NCBI RefSeq assembly: GCF_014295415.1
Contig: NZ_CP052909.1
Span: forward strand, 992,001-1,056,000
Source of the DNA: Constantimarinum furrinae
GTDB taxonomy: Bacteria > Bacteroidota > Bacteroidia > Flavobacteriales > Flavobacteriaceae
Length of the DNA: 64,000 nucleotides
Direction: 5' to 3'
In this document: positions 8,525 to 16,038 of the stretch, one piece after another
How the letters are laid out: each line of letters opens with the position of its first letter
Position numbering within the stretch: the stretch's first letter is position 1
Notes under the pieces: model-generated
What the model saw: the letters and a program-made list of their open reading frames with translations, nothing else
Database searches by the model: none
What the model was told of the DNA's origin: nothing
Position numbers and translations under genes: made by a program

Positions 8525-10087
8525 TCAGCCCTTTTGAATTTTTAGCTTCATCCCCGGTTTCAATTTGTTACTACTAATATCGTTCCATTTTTTGATATTT
8601 TCCACCGTAACTCCAGGAAATTTTTGCGAAATGCTCCATAGCGAGTCTCCGCTTTTTACTGTGTAGGTCTTTACATTTTCAGAGGATGTCGTTGCTGTAG
8701 AGGTGTTAGCACTTGATCTGCCGGGGTTTTTTGGATGAATTGTGAGTCGCTGTCCAATTTTTAATCTATTGCTCCTCAGATTATTCCATCGCTTAATCTG
8801 ATTTACCGTAACTCCGTATTTGTCGGCAATCTTTCCAAGATAATCGCCACTCCGTACCCGATATCTTATGCGATTAGACGATTCAAAAAACTGTGGCAAT
8901 GCCTTTTCTCTATCGTTAAATTCTTTATCGGCAAATGCGTAGATCGCCTCTTCATTGGCCACAAACTTGCCTATGGCGTGAAGTGGAAGTCGCAACACGT
9001 AATTCTCATCGGCAATAAACGGAATGATCCCAAGTTTGTATGAAGGATTCAGGAATTTCAATTCTGAAACATCGGTATTGGTTACCTTAGCCACCTGATC
9101 GAGGCTAATCATTTTCTTTACTCGAACCGTATCGGTTGCGATATATGGAAATTGGGGTCCGTTACTTTTAAAACCGTGCTCTTCGGCATATTCAAAAATG
9201 TACATGGTTGCCAGGAACGCAGGTAAATATCCTGCTGTTTCACGTGGAAGGTGATGCCTTATGTTCCAGTAGTTGGTATAGCCTCCTGCACGTCGTAGGG
9301 CTTTTGAAACATTACCCGGGCCGGAGTTATACGCTGCAAGGGCCAGATCCCAATCATCAAGACTGTTATAGAGACTTTTCAAGTATTTACATGCCGCTTC
9401 GGTGGCGAGGATAGGGTCCGATCGCTCATCAACATAACTGCTTACTTCGAGACCAAACATTTTTCCCGTTGCATACATAAACTGCCAAAGCCCTGTAGCT
9501 CCTACTCTGGAGCGTGCCTGTGGGTCTAATGCCGATTCCACAATGGCAAGATATTTTAGTTCCAGAGGAAGATTGTGCCGGTCTAAGGCCTCTTCGAACA
9601 TTGGGAAATAATAATCGCTTAACGCCATAAGCCTCCCCATGGTTGTTCTTCTGTTTTTGAGATATTGACGAATCACACTTTCGAGAGAAGGGTTGTATTC
9701 TACATTAAATGGAGTCTTGGCGTTGAGTTTTGCGAGTCGTTCTTTGAGTACTTCGGTAGGCAATTCTTCATACTCCAAAGGTTCATATTCCTGAGTGGTG
9801 ATTGTTCCGTACACCTCTTCGAATAATTCGTTATTGTACAACTGACTTAGCCATAGACTGTCTACCTTCTGAGCTTTCGAAATATCGGTGAGGTCGAAGA
9901 CGAGTGTGTCCTTGACGGTTGTTTTTACTACGGTTTTGGGAAATTCATCAGAAACACTCGTAACTGCGATAGAATCGATGATCCTCACCTTTTTCATCGG
10001 TAACGAATCCATATTCTTGCCGGGTTTCTGCGCAACAATCACGCCGCAGATCAGCAAACATAACAGAGAGAATACGTAGGTCTTCAT
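8525..10087 (-). CDS. MltD-like lytic transglycosylase with two LysM domains
   Basis: Periplasmic murein lyase that cleaves the glycan strand between MurNAc and GlcNAc. Start chosen at ATG 10087, giving a clean signal peptide (MKTYVFSLLCLLICGVIVAQ) and 520 residues; an upstream in-frame ATG at 10126 would bury the signal. The SLT domain spans about 145-290, with catalytic Glu184 in AIVESALDPQARS and the family GLWQFM and AYNSGPGNV motifs. Two LysM peptidoglycan-binding repeats (starting RYRVRSGDYLGKIA and KTYTVKSGDSLWSIS) form the C-terminus. Co-directional with the DUF4837 lipoprotein gene. Confidence 0.93.
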   Translation of the reverse strand: MKTYVFSLLCLLICGVIVAQKPGKNMDSLPMKKVRIIDSIAVTSVSDEFPKTVVKTTVKDTLVFDLTDISKAQKVDSLWLSQLYNNELFEEVYGTITTQEYEPLEYEELPTEVLKERLAKLNAKTPFNVEYNPSLESVIRQYLKNRRTTMGRLMALSDYYFPMFEEALDRHNLPLELKYLAIVESALDPQARSRVGATGLWQFMYATGKMFGLEVSSYVDERSDPILATEAACKYLKSLYNSLDDWDLALAAYNSGPGNVSKALRRAGGYTNYWNIRHHLPRETAGYLPAFLATMYIFEYAEEHGFKSNGPQFPYIATDTVRVKKMISLDQVAKVTNTDVSELKFLNPSYKLGIIPFIADENYVLRLPLHAIGKFVANEEAIYAFADKEFNDREKALPQFFESSNRIRYRVRSGDYLGKIADKYGVTVNQIKRWNNLRSNRLKIGQRLTIHPKNPGRSSANTSTATTSSENVKTYTVKSGDSLWSISQKFPGVTVENIKKWNDISSNKLKPGMKLKIQKG

Positions 10088-10191
10088 ATTAGGTATAACG
10101 TAGGAATTGGGGTTTAAATATCGCAAAAATTAGCCAATTGTGAGAATATGGTCTATTTTTAACAGTATACGCCCTAATTTCTATATAATTT

Positions 10192-11379
10192 TTAATCTAA
10201 AATAGCCTTAATCCCGGGAAGCGATTTACCCTCAAGCATTTCTAACATTGCGCCGCCACCTGTGGAAACGTAGCTTACCTTTTCGGTAAACCCAAACTTC
10301 TTTACCGCGGCCACTGAATCACCTCCTCCAACGAGTGAAAAAGCTCCGTTTTTAGTAGCTTCTGCAATGGCATTACCCAATTCGATAGTTCCTTCAGCAA
10401 ACTTGTCCAGTTCAAAGACACCAACCGGCCCATTCCATAAGATCGTCTTCGATTCGAGTATAACCCGCTTAAACAGCTCATTGGTTTTAGGCCCTACATC
10501 TAGTCCCATCCAACCTTCTGGGATGTTATCCACCGGATCGGTCTCGGTATTTGCAAATTCGGAAAAGCTATCGGCTATAACGGCATCCACCGGTAAATGA
10601 AGCTGTACTTTTTTTGATTTTGCCGTTTTCATGATCTCCAATGCAAGACTCTTTTTATCCTCTTCCACTAAGGAGCTTCCAATGTTTCCACCCTGCGCTT
10701 TTATAAACGTAAAGGCCATTCCGCCTCCAATAATTAGATGATCTACCTTGTCCAGAATATTTTCAATTATGGTGATCTTTGACGATACTTTAGCGCCACC
10801 AATTATCGCTGTTACCGGCTTTGTGCTGTCGTTAAGCACTTTACTCACGTTTTCAATTTCAGAAGCGAGCAGTAGTCCGAAGCACTTCCTTTTGTCAAAA
10901 TATTTTGCGATGATCGCGGTAGAAGCATGAGCCCGATGTGCAGTTCCGAAGGCATCATTTACATAAATATCCCCCAATTGTGCCAATTCTTTAGCAAATT
11001 TGGTATCTCCTTCGGTCTCTTCTTCGTAATAGCGTAAATTTTCCAACAATAGAATTTCACCCGGCTTTAAATTTGAGGCGGCCTCTACTACAGATTTTCC
11101 TCTGCAGTCTTCAACGAATTTCACCGTCACTCCAAGCACCTCACTGGCCGTACTCACAATGTGTTGTAACGAAAATTCACTTTCCCTATTTTTGGGCCTG
11201 CCTAAATGCGACATTAATATACAGCTTCCACCATCTTCCAGAATTTTAATTATGGTGGGCTTTGCCGCTTCAATTCTTGTTGCATCGGTCACTTCCCGAT
11301 CATCATTGAGGGGAACGTTAAAATCTACACGTATTAGTGCTTTTTTATTGTTAAAATTAAAGTCATTTACTGTTTTCAT
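10192..11379 (-). CDS. pgk: Phosphoglycerate kinase
   Basis: Glycolysis and gluconeogenesis: transfers phosphate between 1,3-bisphosphoglycerate and ADP. The 395-residue protein is complete. Motifs include [11 protein letters not shown] (14-24, substrate-binding Asp and Asn), the basic SHLGRPK segment near 60, [13 protein letters not shown] near 160, a Gly-rich [21 protein letters not shown] near 312 and the C-terminal nucleotide loop [11 protein letters not shown]. Monocistronic by appearance, with a -7 box at 11397-11404 and divergent from holB. Confidence 0.98.
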   Translation of the reverse strand: MKTVNDFNFNNKKALIRVDFNVPLNDDREVTDATRIEAAKPTIIKILEDGGSCILMSHLGRPKNRESEFSLQHIVSTASEVLGVTVKFVEDCRGKSVVEAASNLKPGEILLLENLRYYEEETEGDTKFAKELAQLGDIYVNDAFGTAHRAHASTAIIAKYFDKRKCFGLLLASEIENVSKVLNDSTKPVTAIIGGAKVSSKITIIENILDKVDHLIIGGGMAFTFIKAQGGNIGSSLVEEDKKSLALEIMKTAKSKKVQLHLPVDAVIADSFSEFANTETDPVDNIPEGWMGLDVGPKTNELFKRVILESKTILWNGPVGVFELDKFAEGTIELGNAIAEATKNGAFSLVGGGDSVAAVKKFGFTEKVSYVSTGGGAMLEMLEGKSLPGIKAILD

Positions 11380-11396
11380 AGGAGGATTTTATGCTG

Positions 11397-11404
11397 CAAA
11401 TATA
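11397..11404 (-). promoter_or_regulatory. -7 promoter box for pgk
   Basis: TATATTTG on the - strand (TAnnTTTG match), 17 bases before the pgk start. Confidence 0.5.
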
Positions 11405-11442
11405 AGGCAAATCACTCAGCTATTTTGGAAGTAAAATTTACG

Positions 11443-11450
11443 TAGTTTTG
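11443..11450 (+). promoter_or_regulatory. -7 promoter box for holB
   Basis: TAGTTTTG ends 3 bases before the holB ATG at 11454. A TTG at 11425-11427 lies upstream with a 15-nt spacer, shorter than ideal. If used, the mRNA would be nearly leaderless. Confidence 0.35.
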
Positions 11451-11453
11451 TAC

Positions 11454-12608
11454 ATGGATTTTTCTGATATCATCGGGCAACAACACATCAAGTCACACCT
11501 CCTAAAAACCATTGAAAACGGCCGTATTCCTCATGCGCAATTGTTTGTAGGAAATAACGGAAGCGGTATACTGGCATCAGCTTTGGCGTATGCCAAGTCC
11601 CTACTTTGCCAACAGCATGCTTCAGGCAGTCCCGAACACCAACTTTGTGCGCACAAAGTAGACAGAATAGCACATCCCGATCTGCATTTCGTGTATCCAG
11701 TAACGACCAATGATACTGTAAAAAAACACGCTGTATCCGATTCATTTTCAGAAGAATGGCGCTCTTTTATTCTGAAAAAGCCCTATGGATCACTATTCGA
11801 TTGGTTTCAGACGTTGGGAATTGAAAATAAACAAGGAAATATAAGTGTTAGGGAGGCGGAAGAAATTGCCAGAAAACTTACACTGAAATCCTATGAAGGC
11901 GGGTATAAGGTTCTCATCATCTGGATGGCGGAAAAGATGAATACCGAATGTTCAAATAAAATACTGAAGGTATTAGAAGAACCCCCCGAAAAAACGGTCT
12001 TGCTATTGCTCACGGAAGATGAAGAACAAATTCTAACGACCATCACATCGCGTTGCCAGAAATTGAGATTTCCTTTACTTCCGGAGGACGAGATCTCAAA
12101 AACCCTAATCAACAAGCAGCTCACGACTGAAAATAAGGCTCGTAAGGTCGCAAAACAGGCTGCCGGGGATTATAATAAAGCACTACATATATTAAACGAA
12201 GACGGTGATGATCTCTTGTTTGAAAAATGGTTTGTAAGTTGGGTGAGAACAGCCTTTAAAGCAAAGGGTAACAAATCGGCCATCAACGAGCTGTTGCGAT
12301 GGAGTGATTCTCTAGCAGGGGAAGGAAGAGAAACCCAGAAAAAGTTTTTGGGTTATTGTATGGAGATGTTTCGTCAGGGTTTACTTCGGAATTACGGAAC
12401 AGATACCTCCATGCACTTTGAAACTGAAAGCGGTCAATTCTCTTTAGATAAATTTGCGCCATTTGTACACCAGAATAATATTTATGATATTATTTCGGCT
12501 TTGGAGGATGCCTCCTATCATATTGAACGAAATGGAAATGCCAAGATAATTTTTACGGATCTCTCCATTCAATTAACCCGGCTTATCCACCGCAAAGAAC
12601 TTGTATAA
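11454..12608 (+). CDS. holB: DNA polymerase III subunit delta'
   Basis: Clamp-loader subunit that helps load the sliding clamp at replication forks. From ATG 11454 the protein has 384 residues and starts MDFSDIIGQQHIKSHLLKTI, the usual delta' opening. The P-loop position reads GNNGSGIL and lacks the Walker Lys, as expected for the non-hydrolysing delta' subunit. EEPPEKTVLLLLTEDEEQILTTITSRCQ matches the sensor-1 region with its SRC motif. C-terminal collar-domain helices follow. Single gene, divergent from pgk, convergent with the methyltransferase. A TTG two codons upstream (11448) is a less likely start. Confidence 0.93.
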   Translation: MDFSDIIGQQHIKSHLLKTIENGRIPHAQLFVGNNGSGILASALAYAKSLLCQQHASGSPEHQLCAHKVDRIAHPDLHFVYPVTTNDTVKKHAVSDSFSEEWRSFILKKPYGSLFDWFQTLGIENKQGNISVREAEEIARKLTLKSYEGGYKVLIIWMAEKMNTECSNKILKVLEEPPEKTVLLLLTEDEEQILTTITSRCQKLRFPLLPEDEISKTLINKQLTTENKARKVAKQAAGDYNKALHILNEDGDDLLFEKWFVSWVRTAFKAKGNKSAINELLRWSDSLAGEGRETQKKFLGYCMEMFRQGLLRNYGTDTSMHFETESGQFSLDKFAPFVHQNNIYDIISALEDASYHIERNGNAKIIFTDLSIQLTRLIHRKELV

Positions 12609-12657
12609 ATTTTTCTTATTTGTATTGTGTTCTGAATAAACTCCCTTTATTAAAAAC

Positions 12658-12683
12658 GAGGCTTATTTTAGCCTCTCTGAGGC
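12658..12683. terminator. Possible terminator/alternating hairpin in the holB-methyltransferase gap
   Basis: GAGGCT and AGCCTC (12658-12663, 12670-12675) form a 6-bp stem. The same GCCTC can instead pair with a second GAGGC at 12679-12683, so two mutually exclusive hairpins are possible. A T-rich run (cgctttta) follows. The position between converging genes suits termination, but the stems are short. Confidence 0.4.
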
Positions 12684-12752
12684 GCTTTTAGCTCCCCGCC
12701 CACACTTCATAATAAAGGCTTAGAAAAAGTTCTTAAATACGCTTTATTTAGC

Positions 12753-13601
12753 TTATTCTGACTTTTTAAAGCAATAAATCAGAGAAGAGTACTCCTTTGT
12801 CCTCCAGGCTGCGATGTTTGACCATATTCCGATGAAAAAAGCCCTAATAGAAAATGAATTACCCGTTTTGTATTTTTCTGAAAGCAAACTCACGTAAAAC
12901 GAATCGAAGATCATTGGTTTTTTTTTAAGCAATCGCAGCATTGGCCGAAATAAGGTCTCCATGGACTTTCTCGAAAAATGCCAGAGGTGTCTGGGAACGT
13001 CATAAGCAGCCCAAAATTCTTTATAATACTTCGCATCGAAAGATTTGTAGTTTGGGACGGCCACAACTAAAAGTCCGTTTGGCAAGAGCATATGTTCCAG
13101 TTGCTGTGTGGTTTTTTCCAGATCCGGAATATGTTCTAAGACATGCCACAATGTGATTACGTCGTACTTGCGACTTTGCACATCTGTTATGCTTTTTCCT
13201 AACTCTAATCCCTTTTCGACAGCGCTATTTCTGGCCTTGTCATTGGGTTCTACTCCAAATGTCTTCCACCCCTGCTTCATTGCCAAAGCGAGAAATGCCC
13301 CTGTTCCTGCGCCTATATCCAACAAAGTGCCTTGGCTTTCAGAATAACGATTTATAAGCCGAAGCTTTTTCTTAAGTGATCGTTTTTTAACGAGGCCGTA
13401 TAAAAAAGGTATCATTCCCTTCTTATTATCGGTATGTGAAATATAGGCATCGCTTTCATAGTATTTGGGTAAATCTCCCGTATCCGGTTTTGGTGAGGTG
13501 ACCAGCATTTCGGTTTCAGGAATTTCCAAAAGATCAAAGGATTCTCCTGTAACAAGAAAATCCTTTGTTGTAAGCTTACTATTTCTTTGGTGTAAATTCA
13601 A
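12753..13601 (-). CDS. Class I SAM-dependent methyltransferase
   Basis: Methyl transfer from S-adenosylmethionine to an unidentified substrate. Motif I is LLDIGAGTGAFLALA (about 94-108), followed by the acidic VEPNDKA. Motif II/III areas include DVITLWHVLEHIPDLE near 150 and LLPNGLLVVAVPNYKS near 178. These resemble the Methyltransf_23 type often found with polysaccharide or quinone modification. The 282-residue frame begins at TTG; an in-frame TGA lies four codons upstream, and the next ATG (residue 32) is also possible. The parS-like site at 13615-13630 lies immediately upstream, between this gene and mnmG. Confidence 0.82.
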   Translation of the reverse strand: MNLHQRNSKLTTKDFLVTGESFDLLEIPETEMLVTSPKPDTGDLPKYYESDAYISHTDNKKGMIPFLYGLVKKRSLKKKLRLINRYSESQGTLLDIGAGTGAFLALAMKQGWKTFGVEPNDKARNSAVEKGLELGKSITDVQSRKYDVITLWHVLEHIPDLEKTTQQLEHMLLPNGLLVVAVPNYKSFDAKYYKEFWAAYDVPRHLWHFSRKSMETLFRPMLRLLKKKPMIFDSFYVSLLSEKYKTGNSFSIRAFFIGIWSNIAAWRTKEYSSLIYCFKKSE

Positions 13602-13614
13602 TTTAAAAAATCAT

Positions 13615-13630
13615 TGTTCCACGTGAAACA
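13615..13630. other. parS-like palindrome downstream of mnmG
   Basis: TGTTCCACGTGAAACA matches the widely conserved ParB-binding consensus TGTTTCACGTGAAACA at 15 of 16 positions. It lies in the 35-bp gap between mnmG and the methyltransferase gene. A partner site lies on the other side of mnmG at 15521-15536. ParB binding is inference from the consensus. Confidence 0.7.
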
Positions 13631-13636
13631 TTGTTA

Positions 13637-15508
13637 CTAACGTCCCATATACACTAATAGTACCGAAATGTCATTAGGAGAAACGCCGCTTATTCTCGAG
13701 GCCTGTGAGACCGTCGCAGGTTGAATGGCAGATAACTTTTCCTTGGCTTCAAACGATAAGGATTTTAAGCGGGAATAATCGAAATTAACCGGGATCTTTA
13801 TTCCTTCCAAACGATTCAGTTTATCTGCATTGTTCTTTTCCTTTTCAATATATCCGGCGTATTTCACCTGAATCTCTGCCTGTGTCAATACTTCATGGTC
13901 GATATTATTAACCTGAATAAATTCTTCCACAGCACTCAGCTTTCTCATGTCGTCCATGCCTATCTCCGGACGAGAAAAAACCTTGAACATCTTATCACTT
14001 TGCTTTACCGAAGCCGAATTATTTGATTCCAGAATAGGATTAATCTCCTCGGGTTGAACACTGGTTTCCTTAAAGAAATTCACAAATTTTTGAGCGCTTT
14101 CTTTCTTTTCCTCCATCTTTTTTAGCCGTTCGTCACTTGCCAAACCAATGGCATGCGATCTTGGTGTTAAACGAAAATCGGCATTATCTTGCCGAAGCAG
14201 CGTTCGGTATTCGGCACGGGAGGTAAACATTCTATAAGGCTCTTCTGTTCCCTTTGTAATTAGATCATCTATAAGCACTCCAATATAGGCTTCATTGCGT
14301 TGAAGAATAAAAGGGTCTTGCTCCTTAACCTTTAAATGTGCATTAATCCCGGCCATCAAGCCTTGTGAAGCAGCTTCTTCATAACCGGTGGTACCGTTTA
14401 TCTGGCCCGCAAAGAATAAGCCTGAAACCAATTTGGTTTCCAGAGTATGCTTTAACTGTGTTGGAGGAAAATAATCATATTCTATAGCGTATCCGGGCCT
14501 AAAAAACTTTACATTTTCAAATCCCTCCACTTGCTTCAAGGCTTTAAACTGAACTTCCTCCGGAAGTGATGTAGAAAACCCATTGATGTAATACTCTACC
14601 GTATTCCATCCTTCAGGTTCAACAAAGAGCTGATGGCGGTCTTTATCGGCAAAGCGATTGATCTTATCTTCTATTGAGGGACAATATCTTGGCCCAATAC
14701 TTTGTATTGCTCCGTTAAACATGGGAGAACGATCAAACCCTTCTTTCAGCATTTCATGAACCAACGGACTCGTATAGCTCATATGACAATCACGCTGTTG
14801 TGTGAGCGGTTTCGTACTATCAGAATAAGAAAACTTTTCAGGATGCTCATCACCGGGCTGCACGACCATTTTTGAAAAATCTAAAGATCTTCCATCTACT
14901 CTGGGTGGTGTTCCGGTTTTCATCCTTCCCGAATCAAAACCAAGATCAACTAGATCCTTAGTAATTCCGGTAGCAGCCTTTTCACCGGCTCTACCACCAC
15001 CAAACTGTTTCTCTCCTATATGGATCAATCCATTCAAAAAGGTACCATTGGTAAGAACGACTGTTTTACCTTTAATTTCGAGTCCGAGGGAAGTTTTTAC
15101 TCCCACGATCCGATCTCCTTCTACCATAATTCCGGCTACCATTTCCTGATAGAAATAGAGATTCTTAGTTTGCTCGAGCATCAATCGCCATTCTTCCGAA
15201 AAACGCATTCGATCACTCTGAACCCTTGGGCTCCACATAGCCGGCCCTTTGGATTTATTCAGCATCTTAAACTGAATCGCAGTCTTGTCTGAAATTATTC
15301 CGCTGTACCCTCCTAGGGCATCAATTTCACGGACGATCTGCCCTTTAGCAATCCCCCCCATGGCGGGATTACAGGACATCTGACCGATATTCTGAAGATT
15401 CATGGTGATAAGCAAGGTGCTTGACCCCATATTCGCCGCGGCGGCGGCGGCTTCAGATCCGGCATGACCTGCTCCAACAACGATTACATCATATTCCTTT
15501 TCAAACAT
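13637..15508 (-). CDS. mnmG: tRNA uridine-5-carboxymethylaminomethyl(34) synthesis enzyme MnmG
   Basis: With MnmE, adds the carboxymethylaminomethyl group to U34 of tRNAs reading split codon boxes; FAD and folate dependent. Start chosen at ATG 15508 (623 residues, family norm), giving MFEKEYDVIVVGAGHAGSEAA with the FAD GxGxxG. An in-frame ATG at 15541 would add 11 residues encoded by the parS palindrome and is unlike the family. Conserved SCNPAMGGIAKGQIVREIDALGG near 47 and the GEKQFGGGR block near 176 are present. A -7 box lies at 15558-15565. The gene is flanked on both sides by parS-like sites. Confidence 0.96.
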   Translation of the reverse strand: MFEKEYDVIVVGAGHAGSEAAAAAANMGSSTLLITMNLQNIGQMSCNPAMGGIAKGQIVREIDALGGYSGIISDKTAIQFKMLNKSKGPAMWSPRVQSDRMRFSEEWRLMLEQTKNLYFYQEMVAGIMVEGDRIVGVKTSLGLEIKGKTVVLTNGTFLNGLIHIGEKQFGGGRAGEKAATGITKDLVDLGFDSGRMKTGTPPRVDGRSLDFSKMVVQPGDEHPEKFSYSDSTKPLTQQRDCHMSYTSPLVHEMLKEGFDRSPMFNGAIQSIGPRYCPSIEDKINRFADKDRHQLFVEPEGWNTVEYYINGFSTSLPEEVQFKALKQVEGFENVKFFRPGYAIEYDYFPPTQLKHTLETKLVSGLFFAGQINGTTGYEEAASQGLMAGINAHLKVKEQDPFILQRNEAYIGVLIDDLITKGTEEPYRMFTSRAEYRTLLRQDNADFRLTPRSHAIGLASDERLKKMEEKKESAQKFVNFFKETSVQPEEINPILESNNSASVKQSDKMFKVFSRPEIGMDDMRKLSAVEEFIQVNNIDHEVLTQAEIQVKYAGYIEKEKNNADKLNRLEGIKIPVNFDYSRLKSLSFEAKEKLSAIQPATVSQASRISGVSPNDISVLLVYMGR

Positions 15509-15520
15509 AATTCTAGGTAA

Positions 15521-15536
15521 TGTTCCACGTGGAACA
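15521..15536. other. parS-like perfect palindrome in the mnmG leader
   Basis: TGTTCCACGTGGAACA is a perfect 16-bp palindrome that differs from the parS consensus TGTTTCACGTGAAACA at two symmetric positions (14 of 16). It lies between the mnmG promoter box and the preferred start codon, so it would be in the 5' untranslated leader. Confidence 0.68.
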
Positions 15537-15557
15537 AACATTTAGTTTTTAGGGCTG

Positions 15558-15565
15558 CAAATATA
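15558..15565 (-). promoter_or_regulatory. -7 promoter box for mnmG
   Basis: TATATTTG on the - strand, with a TTG (- strand) at 15587-15589 after a 21-nt spacer. It lies 50 bases before the preferred start and places the parS-like palindrome inside the transcript. Confidence 0.5.
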
Positions 15566-15621
15566 CAGTAAATAACTTAAAATCAGCAACTTACAAAGTT
15601 AAAATATTGATAATCAAGGGT

Positions 15622-16038
15622 CTAAAGAAATCTACGCTGTGCAAGTGCCCGTTCTTCCATCTGTCTCATTTCAATTTCTTCAGCTTCAGTCTTATCCTGA
15701 TAACCGCAAAAATGAAGTATGCCGTGGATCATGACGCGATGTAATTCAGAAATAAAATCGGTTTTAAAATGATGCGCATTCTCTCTCACGCGATCAACAG
15801 AGATATAGATCTCCCCGTTAACCTGATTCCCAAGTCTGTTGTCAAAACTAAGTATGTCGGTATACGTATCGTGATCTAAAAAATCCACGTTCAATTTGTG
15901 AAGATATTCATCATCGCAAAATACATAGATCAGTTCTCCAGGCTCCAATTCTTCAGATCTAATCACCTCTAAGATCCACGAAGCCACCTCGTCCTTTTGC
16001 TCGAGCGAGAAATCTGTTTCAGAATAAAATTCAATCAT
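15622..16038 (-). CDS. ybeY: Endoribonuclease YbeY (16S rRNA 3'-end maturation/quality control)
   Basis: Single-strand-specific metal-dependent endoribonuclease acting in 16S rRNA maturation. The 138-residue protein has the family core VFCDDEYLHKLNVDFLDHDTYTDILSFD and the metal motif HRVMIHGILHFCGYQD. The first two ligand histidines (HGILH) are present, but the third, His in E. coli at +10, is Asp here. I recall this variant as common in Bacteroidota. The start overlaps the end of the DUF4175 gene by 8 bp, which implies coupling. Transcribed after DUF4175 on the - strand. Confidence 0.93.
   Translation of the reverse strand: MIEFYSETDFSLEQKDEVASWILEVIRSEELEPGELIYVFCDDEYLHKLNVDFLDHDTYTDILSFDNRLGNQVNGEIYISVDRVRENAHHFKTDFISELHRVMIHGILHFCGYQDKTEAEEIEMRQMEERALAQRRFL

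Noticed and set aside
9236-9251. Third parS-like sequence TGTTTCACGTGGAAGG
   Set aside because: Only 13 of 16 match, right half degenerate, and it lies inside the lytic transglycosylase coding sequence; most likely chance.
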